Source: Gemmatimonas sp. (lineage in GTDB: Bacteria > Gemmatimonadota > Gemmatimonadetes > Gemmatimonadales > Gemmatimonadaceae). Taken from it: DNA of 64,000 bases. Both the position numbers and the translations under genes were made by a program. The stretch is from NCBI GenBank assembly GCA_011390805.1, contig JAABRT010000001.1, positions 124,001-188,000 on the forward strand. The letters are read 5' to 3'. Numbering within the stretch: position 1 is the first letter of the stretch; the number at the start of each line of letters is the position of its first letter. The notes beneath the pieces are model-generated. The model searched no databases and was not told the origin of the DNA. It saw nothing but the letters and a program-made list of their open reading frames with translations. This document shows positions 9,211-18,723 of this stretch, one piece after another.

Positions 9211-11241
9211 CTAGAAGATTGCCAGATCCGCGCGTTCACGCGATGCCGCTTTCGCGCGGCTGCCTGAGGCCTTCCGCGCATTGCGATTGCGATCAACAGT
9301 TCCACCCGCCGAGATTTCAAACGTCTGCACCAGCGATGACAAGGTGGTGCTTTGCCCCGACAACTCCTCAGCGGCGCTCGCTGACTCCTCGGCGTTGGCG
9401 GCAACACTTTGCGTGACGACGTTGAGTTGCGTCACGGCGGCACTGATCTGCTGTACGCCGTCGCGTTGATGTTCACCGGCCGACGCAATCTCGCGTACCA
9501 TTTCACCGACGCGGCGTACTTCCGTCTCGATCTGGTCAAGCTTCTGCGTTACTTCAGCGTTCAGCGTCACACCGCCATGCGCATTCTGCACCGACGTTTC
9601 AATCAGTGCCGATGTGGATTTCGCTGCTTCGGCACTTCGGATCGCAAGACTGCGCACTTCCTCTGCGACAACCGCGAAGCCCCGTCCCGCGTCACCGGCG
9701 CGCGCCGCTTCCACGGCCGCGTTCAGTGCCAGCAGGTTGGTCTGAAACGCGATCTCGTCAATCGTTTTTACGATGCGTGCCGTCTGATCGCTCGAGACGC
9801 GGATCTGCTCAATCGACTCGGTAAGCCGCTGCATACTGGCGCGTCCTTCCGAGACGCGCACAAGCGTGTTGTCGGACATGTCGCGCGCCGATTGCGCGTT
9901 CGCGGCAGCCTGCGTACTCGACGATGTCATCTCCAGCAAGCTGCTTGAGACTTCCTCAAGTGATGCGGCCTGCTCTGACGATCCCTCGGCCAGCGACTGA
10001 CTGCCGGAGGCGATCTGCATTCCTGCCGATGCCACCTGCTCCGTGGCCATGGATACCTGCGACAACGCGTCATCGAGTGCGTCGACAGCGGTGTTGATCG
10101 ACTGCTTCAGTGCTGCGAAGTCGCCCCGGTATTCGCCGCGAACACGTGCGGTGAGGTCACGGTCGGCGACGCGTGCCATCACAGAGGAGGCTTCCTGAAT
10201 CGGTGTCACAACCGCGTCGAGCGTCGCGTTGATTCCGCTTACCAGCTCGCCGTACGCACCAGTGAAACGCGATGCATTGCCGCGCGTGGAGAGCTGCCCA
10301 TCCTTGGCGGCCGCCACCAGCGTACCGGTTTCGGCCACCAGCTGCTGCAGTGTTGTACGCAGCTCCGCAAAAGTGTTGCCTACAATGTCCTTGGGCCCGC
10401 GCACCAACACGCTCGTGGCAACATCACCGGCACCGATTGCGGCAGCCGACGCCGCGAGTTCCCGCTGGGATTCCACCATGCGTTGCATGGACGACGCCAG
10501 TTTTCCAAGCTCGTCTGTGCTCGATACGGTGACCGTCTGATCGACATCGCCAACGGCCAGCCCGTCGGCTGCACCGCTCAACTGTGCAAGCGTGCGAACA
10601 ATCGGCCGGGTGATCACGATGGCCGCAGCCGCTGCAATGATCAATGCAATCACCAGCAGCGTGGTGAGTGACGCAATCGCCGTGCGTACCGTGGTGGCGC
10701 TGGTCGCAATCGCCGTTTCCATGATCGCCGTCTTGGCGCCGCTCAACTCCGTCATCATGAGATCAATGGAGTCACCGAGCGCACGGATTTGCGGCAACCG
10801 TTCTTTGGCACCGGACAAGTCGCCACTGAGCGCGAGAGTCACAATCTCGTCCTGTTGGGGACGCAAGCGATCGAACATGACCAAGACCTGCGCCGCCGAT
10901 GCCTTCGCGCCTGCATCCGTCACCTGCTGCTCATAGGCGGCGAACTCGGCGCGAAAGGCCGAGTCATACGCGCGCAGATCGGTCTGCCGGCGCCTGATTG
11001 CGTCAGCATCCTCGTCAAGTACTGCGTTGCGTATGGCGCGCGAAATGTAAATGAGGTTGATGTTGGCTTCCTTGAGCTGAAGCGCGGGCACTGCGTGCTT
11101 GTTGTACACCTCATCCAGTATTGAATCAATCTTGCGCGATGTTGTTATCCCCTGAACTCCCATCACGGCAATGAGCACACCGAGCAGACCAAATCCCAAG
11201 GCGAGCTTCCTGCCAATCGCCATGTTCGCAAACCACTGCAT
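9211..11241 (-). CDS. methyl-accepting chemotaxis protein
   Basis: This is a transmembrane chemoreceptor of about 676 residues. A first membrane helix ([20 protein letters not shown]) is followed by a four-helix-bundle periplasmic sensor (about residues 35-180). A second helix ([16 protein letters not shown]), a HAMP domain and a further HAMP-like segment come next. The cytoplasmic hairpin has the highly conserved tip [20 protein letters not shown]. The C-terminus does not end in the NWETF-type CheR/B tether. ATG 11241 is chosen over an in-frame start 33 bases upstream because it directly precedes the first membrane helix. No chemotaxis kinase genes are nearby. The ligand is unknown. Confidence 0.93.
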   Translation of the reverse strand: MQWFANMAIGRKLALGFGLLGVLIAVMGVQGITTSRKIDSILDEVYNKHAVPALQLKEANINLIYISRAIRNAVLDEDADAIRRRQTDLRAYDSAFRAEFAAYEQQVTDAGAKASAAQVLVMFDRLRPQQDEIVTLALSGDLSGAKERLPQIRALGDSIDLMMTELSGAKTAIMETAIATSATTVRTAIASLTTLLVIALIIAAAAAIVITRPIVRTLAQLSGAADGLAVGDVDQTVTVSSTDELGKLASSMQRMVESQRELAASAAAIGAGDVATSVLVRGPKDIVGNTFAELRTTLQQLVAETGTLVAAAKDGQLSTRGNASRFTGAYGELVSGINATLDAVVTPIQEASSVMARVADRDLTARVRGEYRGDFAALKQSINTAVDALDDALSQVSMATEQVASAGMQIASGSQSLAEGSSEQAASLEEVSSSLLEMTSSSTQAAANAQSARDMSDNTLVRVSEGRASMQRLTESIEQIRVSSDQTARIVKTIDEIAFQTNLLALNAAVEAARAGDAGRGFAVVAEEVRSLAIRSAEAAKSTSALIETSVQNAHGGVTLNAEVTQKLDQIETEVRRVGEMVREIASAGEHQRDGVQQISAAVTQLNVVTQSVAANAEESASAAEELSGQSTTLSSLVQTFEISAGGTVDRNRNARKASGSRAKAASRERADLAIF

Positions 11242-11378
11242 CCTCAGCTCCGAGTATCCGTTAACACACAGCACTTCTTCGTAGTGTGGAATGTCGGAAC
11301 GCGCCGGAAGAGGTTGAGCCTACAAGAGGGATTTCAGGGAATTCCCTACAAAATGCCGTGTAGTTGTGAGCAGATCTG

Positions 11379-12212
11379 TCACAGCTCCGACGGACGGCGC
11401 GACAGCGCCCGGATTTCTTCGCGCAATGCGCGCAGTTCATCCCTGACCGCGGTGAGTTGCCTGGCTCCCGCAACTTCCGACTCGTCGCTATCAGCGTCTC
11501 GCCCCACAAAAAACGTTGCCAGCGCCGCGGTTACGTAGCCGAAGACGCCAAACGCGTAGAGCGCCAGAAAAACGCACAGCACGCGCCCCTCTCCGGTCTG
11601 CGGCCAGAACTCCGAGCCAAGTGTGGTCATGATCATCGCGGTCCACCACAACGATTCGCCGTAGCTGTGCGGTCCCCCAGCCACTTCGTTTTCAAACGCG
11701 TACATGCCGGCCGCGCCGGCCAGCGTCACGAGCAGTGTAAGGGCGAATACATACGCAAAACCCCGTCGCGTCAGACTCTCGCCCAGCGCTTTCATGCCGC
11801 GGTTCAGCGAACTGACTACGCGAAACAGACGCAATCCACGCCCTGCCCTGGCCAGACGCAACAACCGAAACACGCGGAACACGCGGAATACGCGCAGTGC
11901 AGGCACGACCAATGAAATGACAGTCAGCCAGTTTTTCCTGAGATAGTCGGTCTTGTCGGGGGCCAGGGTCAACGTCACCACAAAATCGATAATGAACACG
12001 ATCCAGATGGTGGTGCCCAGAAAATTGAACAACGCGCTTTCGTCGCGAACCAGCTCCAGAATCAGCAGCAGCAGCCAGACGAACGCGAGTACAAGCATGG
12101 GTGTCTCCAGCCAATCCTCCACACGCCGCAGCAGCTCGTACCGTTCCCGTTTCAGCTCCACCTGATTGGTGGCGTGCTGGTCCCCCTGCTCGCTCGAACG
12201 CTTGTCGTTCAT
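11379..12212 (-). CDS. voltage-sensor ion channel with unusual pore motif
   Basis: This is a six-transmembrane ion transport protein of about 277 residues. An S4 voltage sensor with regularly spaced arginines (LRVFRVFRVFRLLRLARAGR, about residues 106-125) is followed by S5, a re-entrant pore and S6, then a C-terminal charged coiled coil (LTAVRDELRALREEIRALSRR). Where potassium channels have TVGYG, this protein reads TTLGSEFWP (residues 196-204). That filter fits neither the K+ signature nor the classic bacterial Na+ filter (LESWS), so selectivity is open. ATG 12212 is preceded by AGAGGA, while the longer frame upstream is not channel-like. Confidence 0.85.
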   Translation of the reverse strand: MNDKRSSEQGDQHATNQVELKRERYELLRRVEDWLETPMLVLAFVWLLLLILELVRDESALFNFLGTTIWIVFIIDFVVTLTLAPDKTDYLRKNWLTVISLVVPALRVFRVFRVFRLLRLARAGRGLRLFRVVSSLNRGMKALGESLTRRGFAYVFALTLLVTLAGAAGMYAFENEVAGGPHSYGESLWWTAMIMTTLGSEFWPQTGEGRVLCVFLALYAFGVFGYVTAALATFFVGRDADSDESEVAGARQLTAVRDELRALREEIRALSRRPSEL

Positions 12213-12466
12213 CGGTTGTCCTCTCGTATGAGTCACCCGTTTGCGTGTCTGCCGGCAAACGATGCAGGGGAGGTACCCCGCAGTCGGCACATCGAGTGGA
12301 GCACCAAAACGCGCAGGATGAGACTGAATACGAGAGAAAACTCTCCCCAATGTTGCGAACAGCTGAGCTCGCTGATACGCTGGGGGAGTGAGATGGTGCG
12401 CACCTCAAGATTCGAAAGGTTCGCTGCATCATCGTGACGACACTTCCTACCGACCGATAGCGACGC

Positions 12467-14476
12467 GTGATTCCACCAACAACCGGGCAGCAGCACTGGC
12501 TGACTAGTGCGCTTGGACAGTTGAACGATGTGGTGCTGGTGACCGAAGCTGAGCCGATTGATCTGCCCGGTCCGCGCATTGTCTACGCCAACGACACATT
12601 CGAACGGCAGACGGGTTATTCCGCGTCGGAGGTGATTGGGCAGTCACCACGGATCCTGCAGGGGCCGCGCTCCAGCCGCCTTGAGCTGCAGCGGTTGCGC
12701 AAGGCGCTTGAGCGCTGGGAGTCGTGCCGGATATGCATCACCAACTACCGGAAAGACGGGGTTCCGTTTGACGTCGAGTTTGACGTGATCCCCTTCGCAA
12801 ACGAAGAGGGCTGGTATACCCATTGGGTCTCGTTGCAGCGCGACGTTACCGAGCGAACGCTTGCCACTGAGGTTGTAAACGCCGCCACTTCGGTTGAGGC
12901 GCTTGTCCAAGGTGCGGGCGTGGAACTGGCTGAGTTTACCGGTGCGGATGGTTGCACGATCTGCACGCGTCATGCCCCCAATGAACCGTTTACCGTGCAG
13001 CACGTGCGGTATCGCGATGGGCGCGAAGCAGAGCAGCCAATCACGCCTCCGGCGGCACTGAAGACGGCGTTGGCCCGTGCCTTGGCGCTGCAAGGCGGTG
13101 TAGCTGATCATGATTTGTTTGAGCTCGACCTGAACGGACTGACGGTACGCGGCACCCGTCGCGCCACGGACGATGGGTGCGAAGTTCTCATATGCGTCTG
13201 GCGCAAAGCGCCGGGCCCGTGGGAGCTGGCCGATCAGTTGGTGCCTCCGGTTGTCGCCCGCGTGTTGGCCAAGTACGAGAGTCTGATGGCGCAACACGAT
13301 CGTGCGCGACTCACGCGGGAGCTGGAGCACGCGCGGAAGCTGGAGGCGGTGGGACGCATGGCAGGTGGCGTAGCGCATGACTTCAACAACTTGCTCACGG
13401 TGATTGTGGGCAATCTGGAGTTTCTGCGCGCGCAGCTCGCCGACCAGTTGGCAGACGAGCCCATGGAGTTGGGTGAGGTCCTGCACGCCGCCGAGCGTGC
13501 CCGTGGGCTGGTCGGGCAGCTGATGTCGATCAGTCATCGTATGCCCGGAGCGCGCGAGTCTGTGGATGTGGGTGCGCTGGTTGAGTCCACGGCCGTGCTG
13601 CTGCAACGCACCATCGGCGTTGAAATCGCTGTACGTACAGAGATCACGCAGGGCTCGCTGGTCATTGACGGGGACGCGACGTTACTGCGGCAGGCGCTGC
13701 TGAATCTGGCGCTCAACGCGCGTGACGCCATTGAATCGAGTGACAGTGCGTCGATGGAAGCGGAGCGTGGCACAATTACGCTCTCGGCGAGCGTCGTTTC
13801 ATTGAGCAAGACCGAAGCGCGTCGGTGGGCGCCATTGCGACCTGGAAAATGCGTGCAGCTGACGGTCAGCGATACAGGCCCCGGCATGAGTGACGAGATT
13901 TTGGAGAAGGCCTTTGAACCGTTCTTCACCACAAAAGATGTAGGTCAGGGCACAGGGCTGGGCTTGTCGTCAGTGCTTGGCACAGTCAAGAACCTTGGCG
14001 GAGCAGTTCGCCTTGAGGCGGCAGAGCCACACGGCGTGCTCGCGCGCATGCGCTTTCCGCTCGGGTCACTTGCCGCACCCCGCAATAGCGTGGAGCAGTT
14101 GTCAGCCGCTGCCGCACGACCACTCACTGTGCTGGTAGTGGACGATGAAGAAGCGGTACGCAAAGTATGTGTTCGCGTATTGCAGTCTGCCGGTCATCGC
14201 GTACTTGAAGCGGAACACGGCGAGCAGGCCCTGCAGCAACTCAAATCAGGTGACGCTGCGATTGATGGTGTCGTGACCGATGTGCGCATGCCTGTAATGG
14301 GCGGTATTGCAATGGCCCGCGAAATCAGGCGCACCCATCCGTCGCTGCCAATCCTGTTCATGAGCGGCAACGTTGAGCCGGGGTTTCTGCATGAGTTCGG
14401 ACCGACCGCCGCCATGCTCAGCAAACCGTTTGCTGCCCGCAGCCTGTTGAAAGCGCTGGGTGATCTGGCGAAATAG
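12467..14476 (+). CDS. hybrid histidine kinase (PAS-GAF-like-HisKA-HATPase-REC)
   Basis: This 669-residue protein starts at GTG 12467 and has no membrane helix, so it is a cytoplasmic sensor. An N-terminal PAS domain (about 20-130) resembles LOV domains (NDTFERQTGYSASEVIG, ITNYRKDGVPF). However, the LOV flavin-adduct cysteine motif is replaced by GQSPRILQGP, so it is unlikely to form the photoadduct. A GAF-like region (about 135-265) comes next. The kinase H-box GGVAHDFNNLL has the phosphoacceptor at His304. N and G boxes follow (NLALNARDAI, DTGPGM, FFTTKDVGQGTGLGL). A C-terminal receiver has its acceptor at Asp605 (VVTDVRMPVMGG). No partner regulator is adjacent, and its stop lies 17 bases from that of the convergent kinase gene. 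Confidence 0.92.
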   Translation: MIPPTTGQQHWLTSALGQLNDVVLVTEAEPIDLPGPRIVYANDTFERQTGYSASEVIGQSPRILQGPRSSRLELQRLRKALERWESCRICITNYRKDGVPFDVEFDVIPFANEEGWYTHWVSLQRDVTERTLATEVVNAATSVEALVQGAGVELAEFTGADGCTICTRHAPNEPFTVQHVRYRDGREAEQPITPPAALKTALARALALQGGVADHDLFELDLNGLTVRGTRRATDDGCEVLICVWRKAPGPWELADQLVPPVVARVLAKYESLMAQHDRARLTRELEHARKLEAVGRMAGGVAHDFNNLLTVIVGNLEFLRAQLADQLADEPMELGEVLHAAERARGLVGQLMSISHRMPGARESVDVGALVESTAVLLQRTIGVEIAVRTEITQGSLVIDGDATLLRQALLNLALNARDAIESSDSASMEAERGTITLSASVVSLSKTEARRWAPLRPGKCVQLTVSDTGPGMSDEILEKAFEPFFTTKDVGQGTGLGLSSVLGTVKNLGGAVRLEAAEPHGVLARMRFPLGSLAAPRNSVEQLSAAAARPLTVLVVDDEEAVRKVCVRVLQSAGHRVLEAEHGEQALQQLKSGDAAIDGVVTDVRMPVMGGIAMAREIRRTHPSLPILFMSGNVEPGFLHEFGPTAAMLSKPFAARSLLKALGDLAK

Positions 14477-14493
14477 CCCACCACCCCGAAGGG

Positions 14494-16611
14494 TCAGGAA
14501 TCGAGCACGAGGCGCACGGTAGAGAGCAGCGTTTCGGCTGTATACGGCTTGGGCAGAAACTCCCGTACGCGGGACTGTGGTACGCGAATCGCATTGCCGT
14601 GATCAGGAATACCACTGGCCGCGATAATCCGTGCGCTGGCATCCATGCGCTGGATCACCTCAATGAGCGCGCCGCCATCCATGACCGGCATCATCATGTC
14701 GGTGAGTACCAACTTGATGTTGTCGCGATGGGCTGCAAAAACGGCGACCCCCTCGGCACCGTCGGACGCCGTCAGCACCTGATACCCGAATGTCTCAAGC
14801 GTGTGTTGCGTGATGCCCCGTACCGCCGCTTCATCGTCAACCACGAGAATCAGCTCGCCGTTGCCGCGCGGTACCGTGCTCACCCGTCGCTCATCCAGCT
14901 GCATATCCGTAACGGCAGCCGCCGGTAGATACACACGAAACCAGCTGCCTACATCCTGCTCGCTCGATGCACGCATGAAGCCGCCGTGGCTTTTGACAAT
15001 TGCCACACTGGTGGAGAGTCCGAGCCCTGTACCTTTGCCCTGCTCTTTCGTAGTGAAGAATGGCTCAAAAATCCGTTCGAGCACGCGCGGTGACATACCA
15101 AGGCCGGTATCTGCGATCTCGGCCAGAACGTATGATCCCGGAATCACCTCTGTACTCATGCCGGCGTACTGTGCATCGAGCAGCACTTCAGATACCCTGA
15201 TTGTAATTGTCCCACCCAACGGCATCGCGTCACGGGCGTTTACACACAGGTTTACGAACACCTGATGCAGCTGCGTGGAATCGCCGAGCACCGGCGGGAT
15301 GTTGCCGGAAATCTCGGTGCGAATGACAATGTTTCGAGGGAATGTTTCGCGTGCAATTTTTTGCACTTCGTGTATCAGTGCCGGCAGTTGCACGTGCACA
15401 CGTTTGCCTTCTGTGCCACGTGCGAACGTGAGGACCTGTCGCACCATATCGGCGCCGCGTTTTGCGGCCTGTTCAATGCCGTCAACCAACTCCAGGCGTT
15501 CATCATCAGTGTCCGTCATGCGCAGCATTTCGGTGGACATCAGAATCGGTGTGAGCACGTTGTTGAGATCGTGTGCAATGCCACCCGCCAAAGTGCCCAC
15601 GCTTTCCATTCGCTGTGCACGCAAGAACTGCTGTTCCAACCGTTTTTGCTCGCTGATGTCCTGCAATGCCCCTTCCAGCGCCACGATCTCACCCATGTCG
15701 TTGCGCTGGGCCTGACCAATGGCGCGCGCCCACCGGTGCTCGTTGCCGTCGATTACCTGCACTTCGATATCAAACGGGACGCCGTATTCGGCGCATTCAG
15801 TGAAGACCTCGCGTATCATGTCGTGTTGCGCGGGGTCGTACATCTGCAACGCCTGCGAGGTGGTAGGCGTCGTACCGGCCGGCACTCCGTGAATGGCGCA
15901 CACCTGATCGGACCAGGTCACCGTGTAACGGGGAAGCTCAATGCGCCAGCCACCGATACGCCCCATGCGCTCAGCGAGCAACTGAAGTGTGCGGCTCTCG
16001 CGCAGCGCTTGTTCGCTCGCTTGCAACGCCGTCTCCGACGCCCGCTTCTCGGTAACATCGAGGTGCATGACCACCGCCCCGCGAATCCGCTCGTCGCGTA
16101 CCGGGGTGATCATCACGCGAAACCAGCGTCGCTCGGTCGGGGAGTCGCACGGATACTCCAGCGCGAACGACGCGATCTCACCGCGCAGGACAGCTTCAAG
16201 GCCTGACGCCACCTCGGCCGCCGATTCAGCGCCCAGCCCGGCCGCGTCGCGGGAAACGGCGAGGTAGCTCGTTCCTACGCCGTGCCCAGGGTCCTGCGAT
16301 TGATTGGCCTCGCCAAAGGCTTTCCACGCAGCATTAACCACGCGCACCACACCCTCGGCGTCCACCAGTGCAAGGTGCGCCGGCAGGGCGTCGAGGATCG
16401 CTCGTTGTGTGAGCGAGATGGCACGCTCCGCCTCGCGGCTCTGTACCAGCCGATCCTGCGCCTCATGCAACAGATAGGCCTCGCCGGTCCCGCTGACAAC
16501 GGCATCAAGCTGGCCTCCGGTCAATGACTGGAGCTCCTGCTCCGCATCACGGATCGTGCGAATCAGCGCCTCGATGCGCTCCGTAGAGTCAATGGTCTCC
16601 TGATGCGCCAC
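14494..16611 (-). CDS. hybrid histidine kinase linked to kaiBC
   Basis: This 705-residue cytoplasmic kinase starts with GTG directly abutting the kaiB stop (TAA then GTG), so it is co-translated with kaiB. A short helical region is followed by two PAS domains (about 70-190 and 205-325). The H-box GGIAHDLNNVL has His347; N and G boxes follow (FVNLCVNARDAM, ADTGLGM, FFTTKEQGKGTGLGL), then a receiver with Asp638 (LVLTDMMMPVMDGG). It has no KaiB-like sensor domain, so it is not a classical SasA. Position nevertheless makes it the obvious output kinase of the KaiBC pair. Similar kaiBC plus sensory-kinase operons are known outside cyanobacteria, for example in Legionella. Confidence 0.92.
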   Translation of the reverse strand: MAHQETIDSTERIEALIRTIRDAEQELQSLTGGQLDAVVSGTGEAYLLHEAQDRLVQSREAERAISLTQRAILDALPAHLALVDAEGVVRVVNAAWKAFGEANQSQDPGHGVGTSYLAVSRDAAGLGAESAAEVASGLEAVLRGEIASFALEYPCDSPTERRWFRVMITPVRDERIRGAVVMHLDVTEKRASETALQASEQALRESRTLQLLAERMGRIGGWRIELPRYTVTWSDQVCAIHGVPAGTTPTTSQALQMYDPAQHDMIREVFTECAEYGVPFDIEVQVIDGNEHRWARAIGQAQRNDMGEIVALEGALQDISEQKRLEQQFLRAQRMESVGTLAGGIAHDLNNVLTPILMSTEMLRMTDTDDERLELVDGIEQAAKRGADMVRQVLTFARGTEGKRVHVQLPALIHEVQKIARETFPRNIVIRTEISGNIPPVLGDSTQLHQVFVNLCVNARDAMPLGGTITIRVSEVLLDAQYAGMSTEVIPGSYVLAEIADTGLGMSPRVLERIFEPFFTTKEQGKGTGLGLSTSVAIVKSHGGFMRASSEQDVGSWFRVYLPAAAVTDMQLDERRVSTVPRGNGELILVVDDEAAVRGITQHTLETFGYQVLTASDGAEGVAVFAAHRDNIKLVLTDMMMPVMDGGALIEVIQRMDASARIIAASGIPDHGNAIRVPQSRVREFLPKPYTAETLLSTVRLVLDS

Positions 16612-16896
16612 TTAGAACGACCCCACACCAAGCGCGCGTGCCAGTACCACAGGCTCGCCGAGATTGCCGATAATCGTGCGCACCGGTGCGGGCGCCAGTT
16701 TCACCAGTGTGGGCGTCAACAACACGCGATCCGTGAGCGCGCGCCCGGGCTCGCGGATCACGTCTACAACTTCCAGCTGATATTGATCGGCCAGGTGCTC
16801 GGCGCAAAAGGCCTGCAATCGCTCAACCGCCAGCTGGGAGTTGGGCGCGTCGCCCGCGACGTACAGCCGGAGCGCTACACGCGAGCGTTTGGTCAT
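16612..16896 (-). CDS. kaiB: KaiB-like thioredoxin-fold clock protein
   Basis: This 94-residue protein, close to the usual KaiB length (about 100), has the KaiB pattern. LRLYVAGDAPNSQLAVERL forms strand 1 and helix 1, followed by QLEVVDVIREPGRAL and the conserved VLLTPTLVKL segment (the LLATPTLVK equivalent), then RTIIGNLG. KaiB is a fold-switching protein that binds the KaiC hexamer. The ATG overlaps the kaiC stop by 4 bp (ATGA), and its own stop abuts the kinase start. No kaiA is visible, as is usual outside cyanobacteria. Confidence 0.9.
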   Translation of the reverse strand: MTKRSRVALRLYVAGDAPNSQLAVERLQAFCAEHLADQYQLEVVDVIREPGRALTDRVLLTPTLVKLAPAPVRTIIGNLGEPVVLARALGVGSF

Positions 16897-18671
16897 GTCG
16901 CGCGACCTCCACCGCGGCGGCGAATCCGATCCATTCGGTTGGCAGAGCGACCTTCGTCGGCCAGGCGCTCTGTATCCTGCAGGAACGCAATTTCCCCGTC
17001 GTGCAGCGCGAGCTCGCGCTGAAGTGCACTGATGCGGGCGGCAAGGTCTGCACGCTCGTGGGCGGCCTGCAAACTGCGGCGTCGGCGCTCGGCCAACCGT
17101 CGTGCCGAGTCGGCCGTATCAGCCTGCTCACGCTGCAAACGCAGAGAACCCATCAGGACTTCGCCTTCGGCGGTGTAGACATCCTCCAGCGAGACCCCGC
17201 GTGACGAGAGCACCAATTCTCTGACCTGATTGGAGTGTGCCGTGCCACGGGACTTTACAACCGTGAGCGCACGGTTTCGCTCCCCGGAGTGCACCACGTA
17301 GGTGAGATGGATCCAGGTATCGGCAATGGTAGATATCTGCAGGCGCGACGCCTCCGTGCTGCTGCCCGAGCTTTCGAGCAAACTGGTACAGAACACGGTG
17401 ATGCCCTGCGTTTTGGCCAACAGAATCAGGCGCGCTACCACGCTGTGGGCGGTGAACTCATTTCCCTGCTGCCCAAGTGCAGAAATCGGGTCGATTACCA
17501 ACGCGGTAGGGTTGTGCTCTTCGATCATAGTGCGGATGTCGAGCAGATGCGCTTCGGCGCTTGCTTCGGCGGCGTGCCGCGTTTCAATGCGCAACAATCC
17601 GGACCGCACGTATCGACCAAGCCGCACTTTCACGGAGGCCAGGTTTCGCACCAACTCGGCACGCGACGAATCAAAGCTCACAAACAGCGCGCGCTCGCCG
17701 CGGGCACAGCATGATTCAACGAACGCTCCACCGAGTGTGGTTTTGGCCGTTCCCGGCGCGCCCGTGACGAGCACACTCGCACCCGCGTGATATCCGCCCG
17801 CGAGCATGGCATCAAGATCCGCCATGCCGGTGGACACCCGGGTGGTGCTGGCGGTTTTCGACGACTGGGCAATCGATATGCCGGCCACCTGCATGCCGTT
17901 CGCACCGATAATGAGCGGGAACGCATTTTCGGCAAAGCCGGAGCCACGGTACTTCTGAATCCGAACGCTGCGCTGCGAAACGCCTTCCACATCATGGTGG
18001 CGCAGCGACACCACGCAGTCGGCCATAAACGGCAGAAAGCCGAGCGCGCCGCCGGGCAGTTCCCCGCTCGACGTCGCGCGTGCCGTCATGAGCACGGTTG
18101 CATCACGCGTCAGCAACCATTCGTTGAGACGGGTGATCTCGCGCTGTGCCGCAGAGCCGTCTCCCACCCAGGAGAGCAGCACATCGAGTGAGTCGAGCAC
18201 AATGCGCTTGGCACCCATCTGCGCCGCGCGCGCATCAAGAGCGGCGAGCAGTCCCTGCAAATCGGCATCGCCCGAGTTGATCACATCGGGCGACGGTTGC
18301 GCGTCAATGAAGAACAGCTTCTTGCGCTGCAGCGCTTCAAGATCCCAGCCAAATGAGGCGGCATTTGCGACGATGCGCTCAGCACTTTCCTCGAAGGCCA
18401 CAAAGATACCCGGCTCGTTACGCTCGCGAGCGCCGTGCACAAGGGTCTGCAAGGCGAGCACTGATTTGCCACACCCGGGACCACCGGTAATCAGTGTCGC
18501 GCGGCCGCGGGGGATTCCACCGCCGGTGATTTCGTCCAGCCCGGCGATTCCCGTGGGCGATTTGGTAATGCTCAGTTGTTTTCGCTTCCCTAAGCGGTGG
18601 TGTCGACGTGTCGCAGGCCAAATGTTGCCATTCGCACAGTGGTGAGACACCCAATGTGACATGCCGCACAA
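16893..18671 (-). CDS. kaiC: KaiC-family double RecA ATPase
   Basis: This protein of about 590 residues has two RecA-like domains. CI has Walker A GGPGCGKS (residues 63-70) and the catalytic Glu pair FEES (about 93-96). CII has Walker A GAPGTAKT (304-311). The CII phosphorylation site is preserved: ISTIAD (446-451) aligns with cyanobacterial KaiC Ser431/Thr432, giving Ser447/Thr448. The CII catalytic Glu pair is changed to FDSS (Asp334, Ser335). After residue 510 comes a long charged coiled-coil tail absent from cyanobacterial KaiC. The start is uncertain: ATG 18671 or 18662, neither with a clear ribosome binding site, 52-62 bases after the HEAT gene. Confidence 0.9.
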   Translation of the reverse strand: MCGMSHWVSHHCANGNIWPATRRHHRLGKRKQLSITKSPTGIAGLDEITGGGIPRGRATLITGGPGCGKSVLALQTLVHGARERNEPGIFVAFEESAERIVANAASFGWDLEALQRKKLFFIDAQPSPDVINSGDADLQGLLAALDARAAQMGAKRIVLDSLDVLLSWVGDGSAAQREITRLNEWLLTRDATVLMTARATSSGELPGGALGFLPFMADCVVSLRHHDVEGVSQRSVRIQKYRGSGFAENAFPLIIGANGMQVAGISIAQSSKTASTTRVSTGMADLDAMLAGGYHAGASVLVTGAPGTAKTTLGGAFVESCCARGERALFVSFDSSRAELVRNLASVKVRLGRYVRSGLLRIETRHAAEASAEAHLLDIRTMIEEHNPTALVIDPISALGQQGNEFTAHSVVARLILLAKTQGITVFCTSLLESSGSSTEASRLQISTIADTWIHLTYVVHSGERNRALTVVKSRGTAHSNQVRELVLSSRGVSLEDVYTAEGEVLMGSLRLQREQADTADSARRLAERRRRSLQAAHERADLAARISALQRELALHDGEIAFLQDTERLADEGRSANRMDRIRRRGGGRAT

Positions 18672-18723
18672 ACAGAGGGAAGCGTTTCAGGGCCGGCAGA
18701 GCTGGCCCCGGATACCGCCCTGG

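Noticed and set aside
12310-12360. GAGAG-AAAA-CTCTC hairpin as terminator or operator
   Set aside because: The stem has only five pairs with no T tract and no link to a regulator.
14477-14493. Terminator between the two convergent histidine kinases
   Set aside because: Only 17 bases separate the stops, and no hairpin with a T tract is present.
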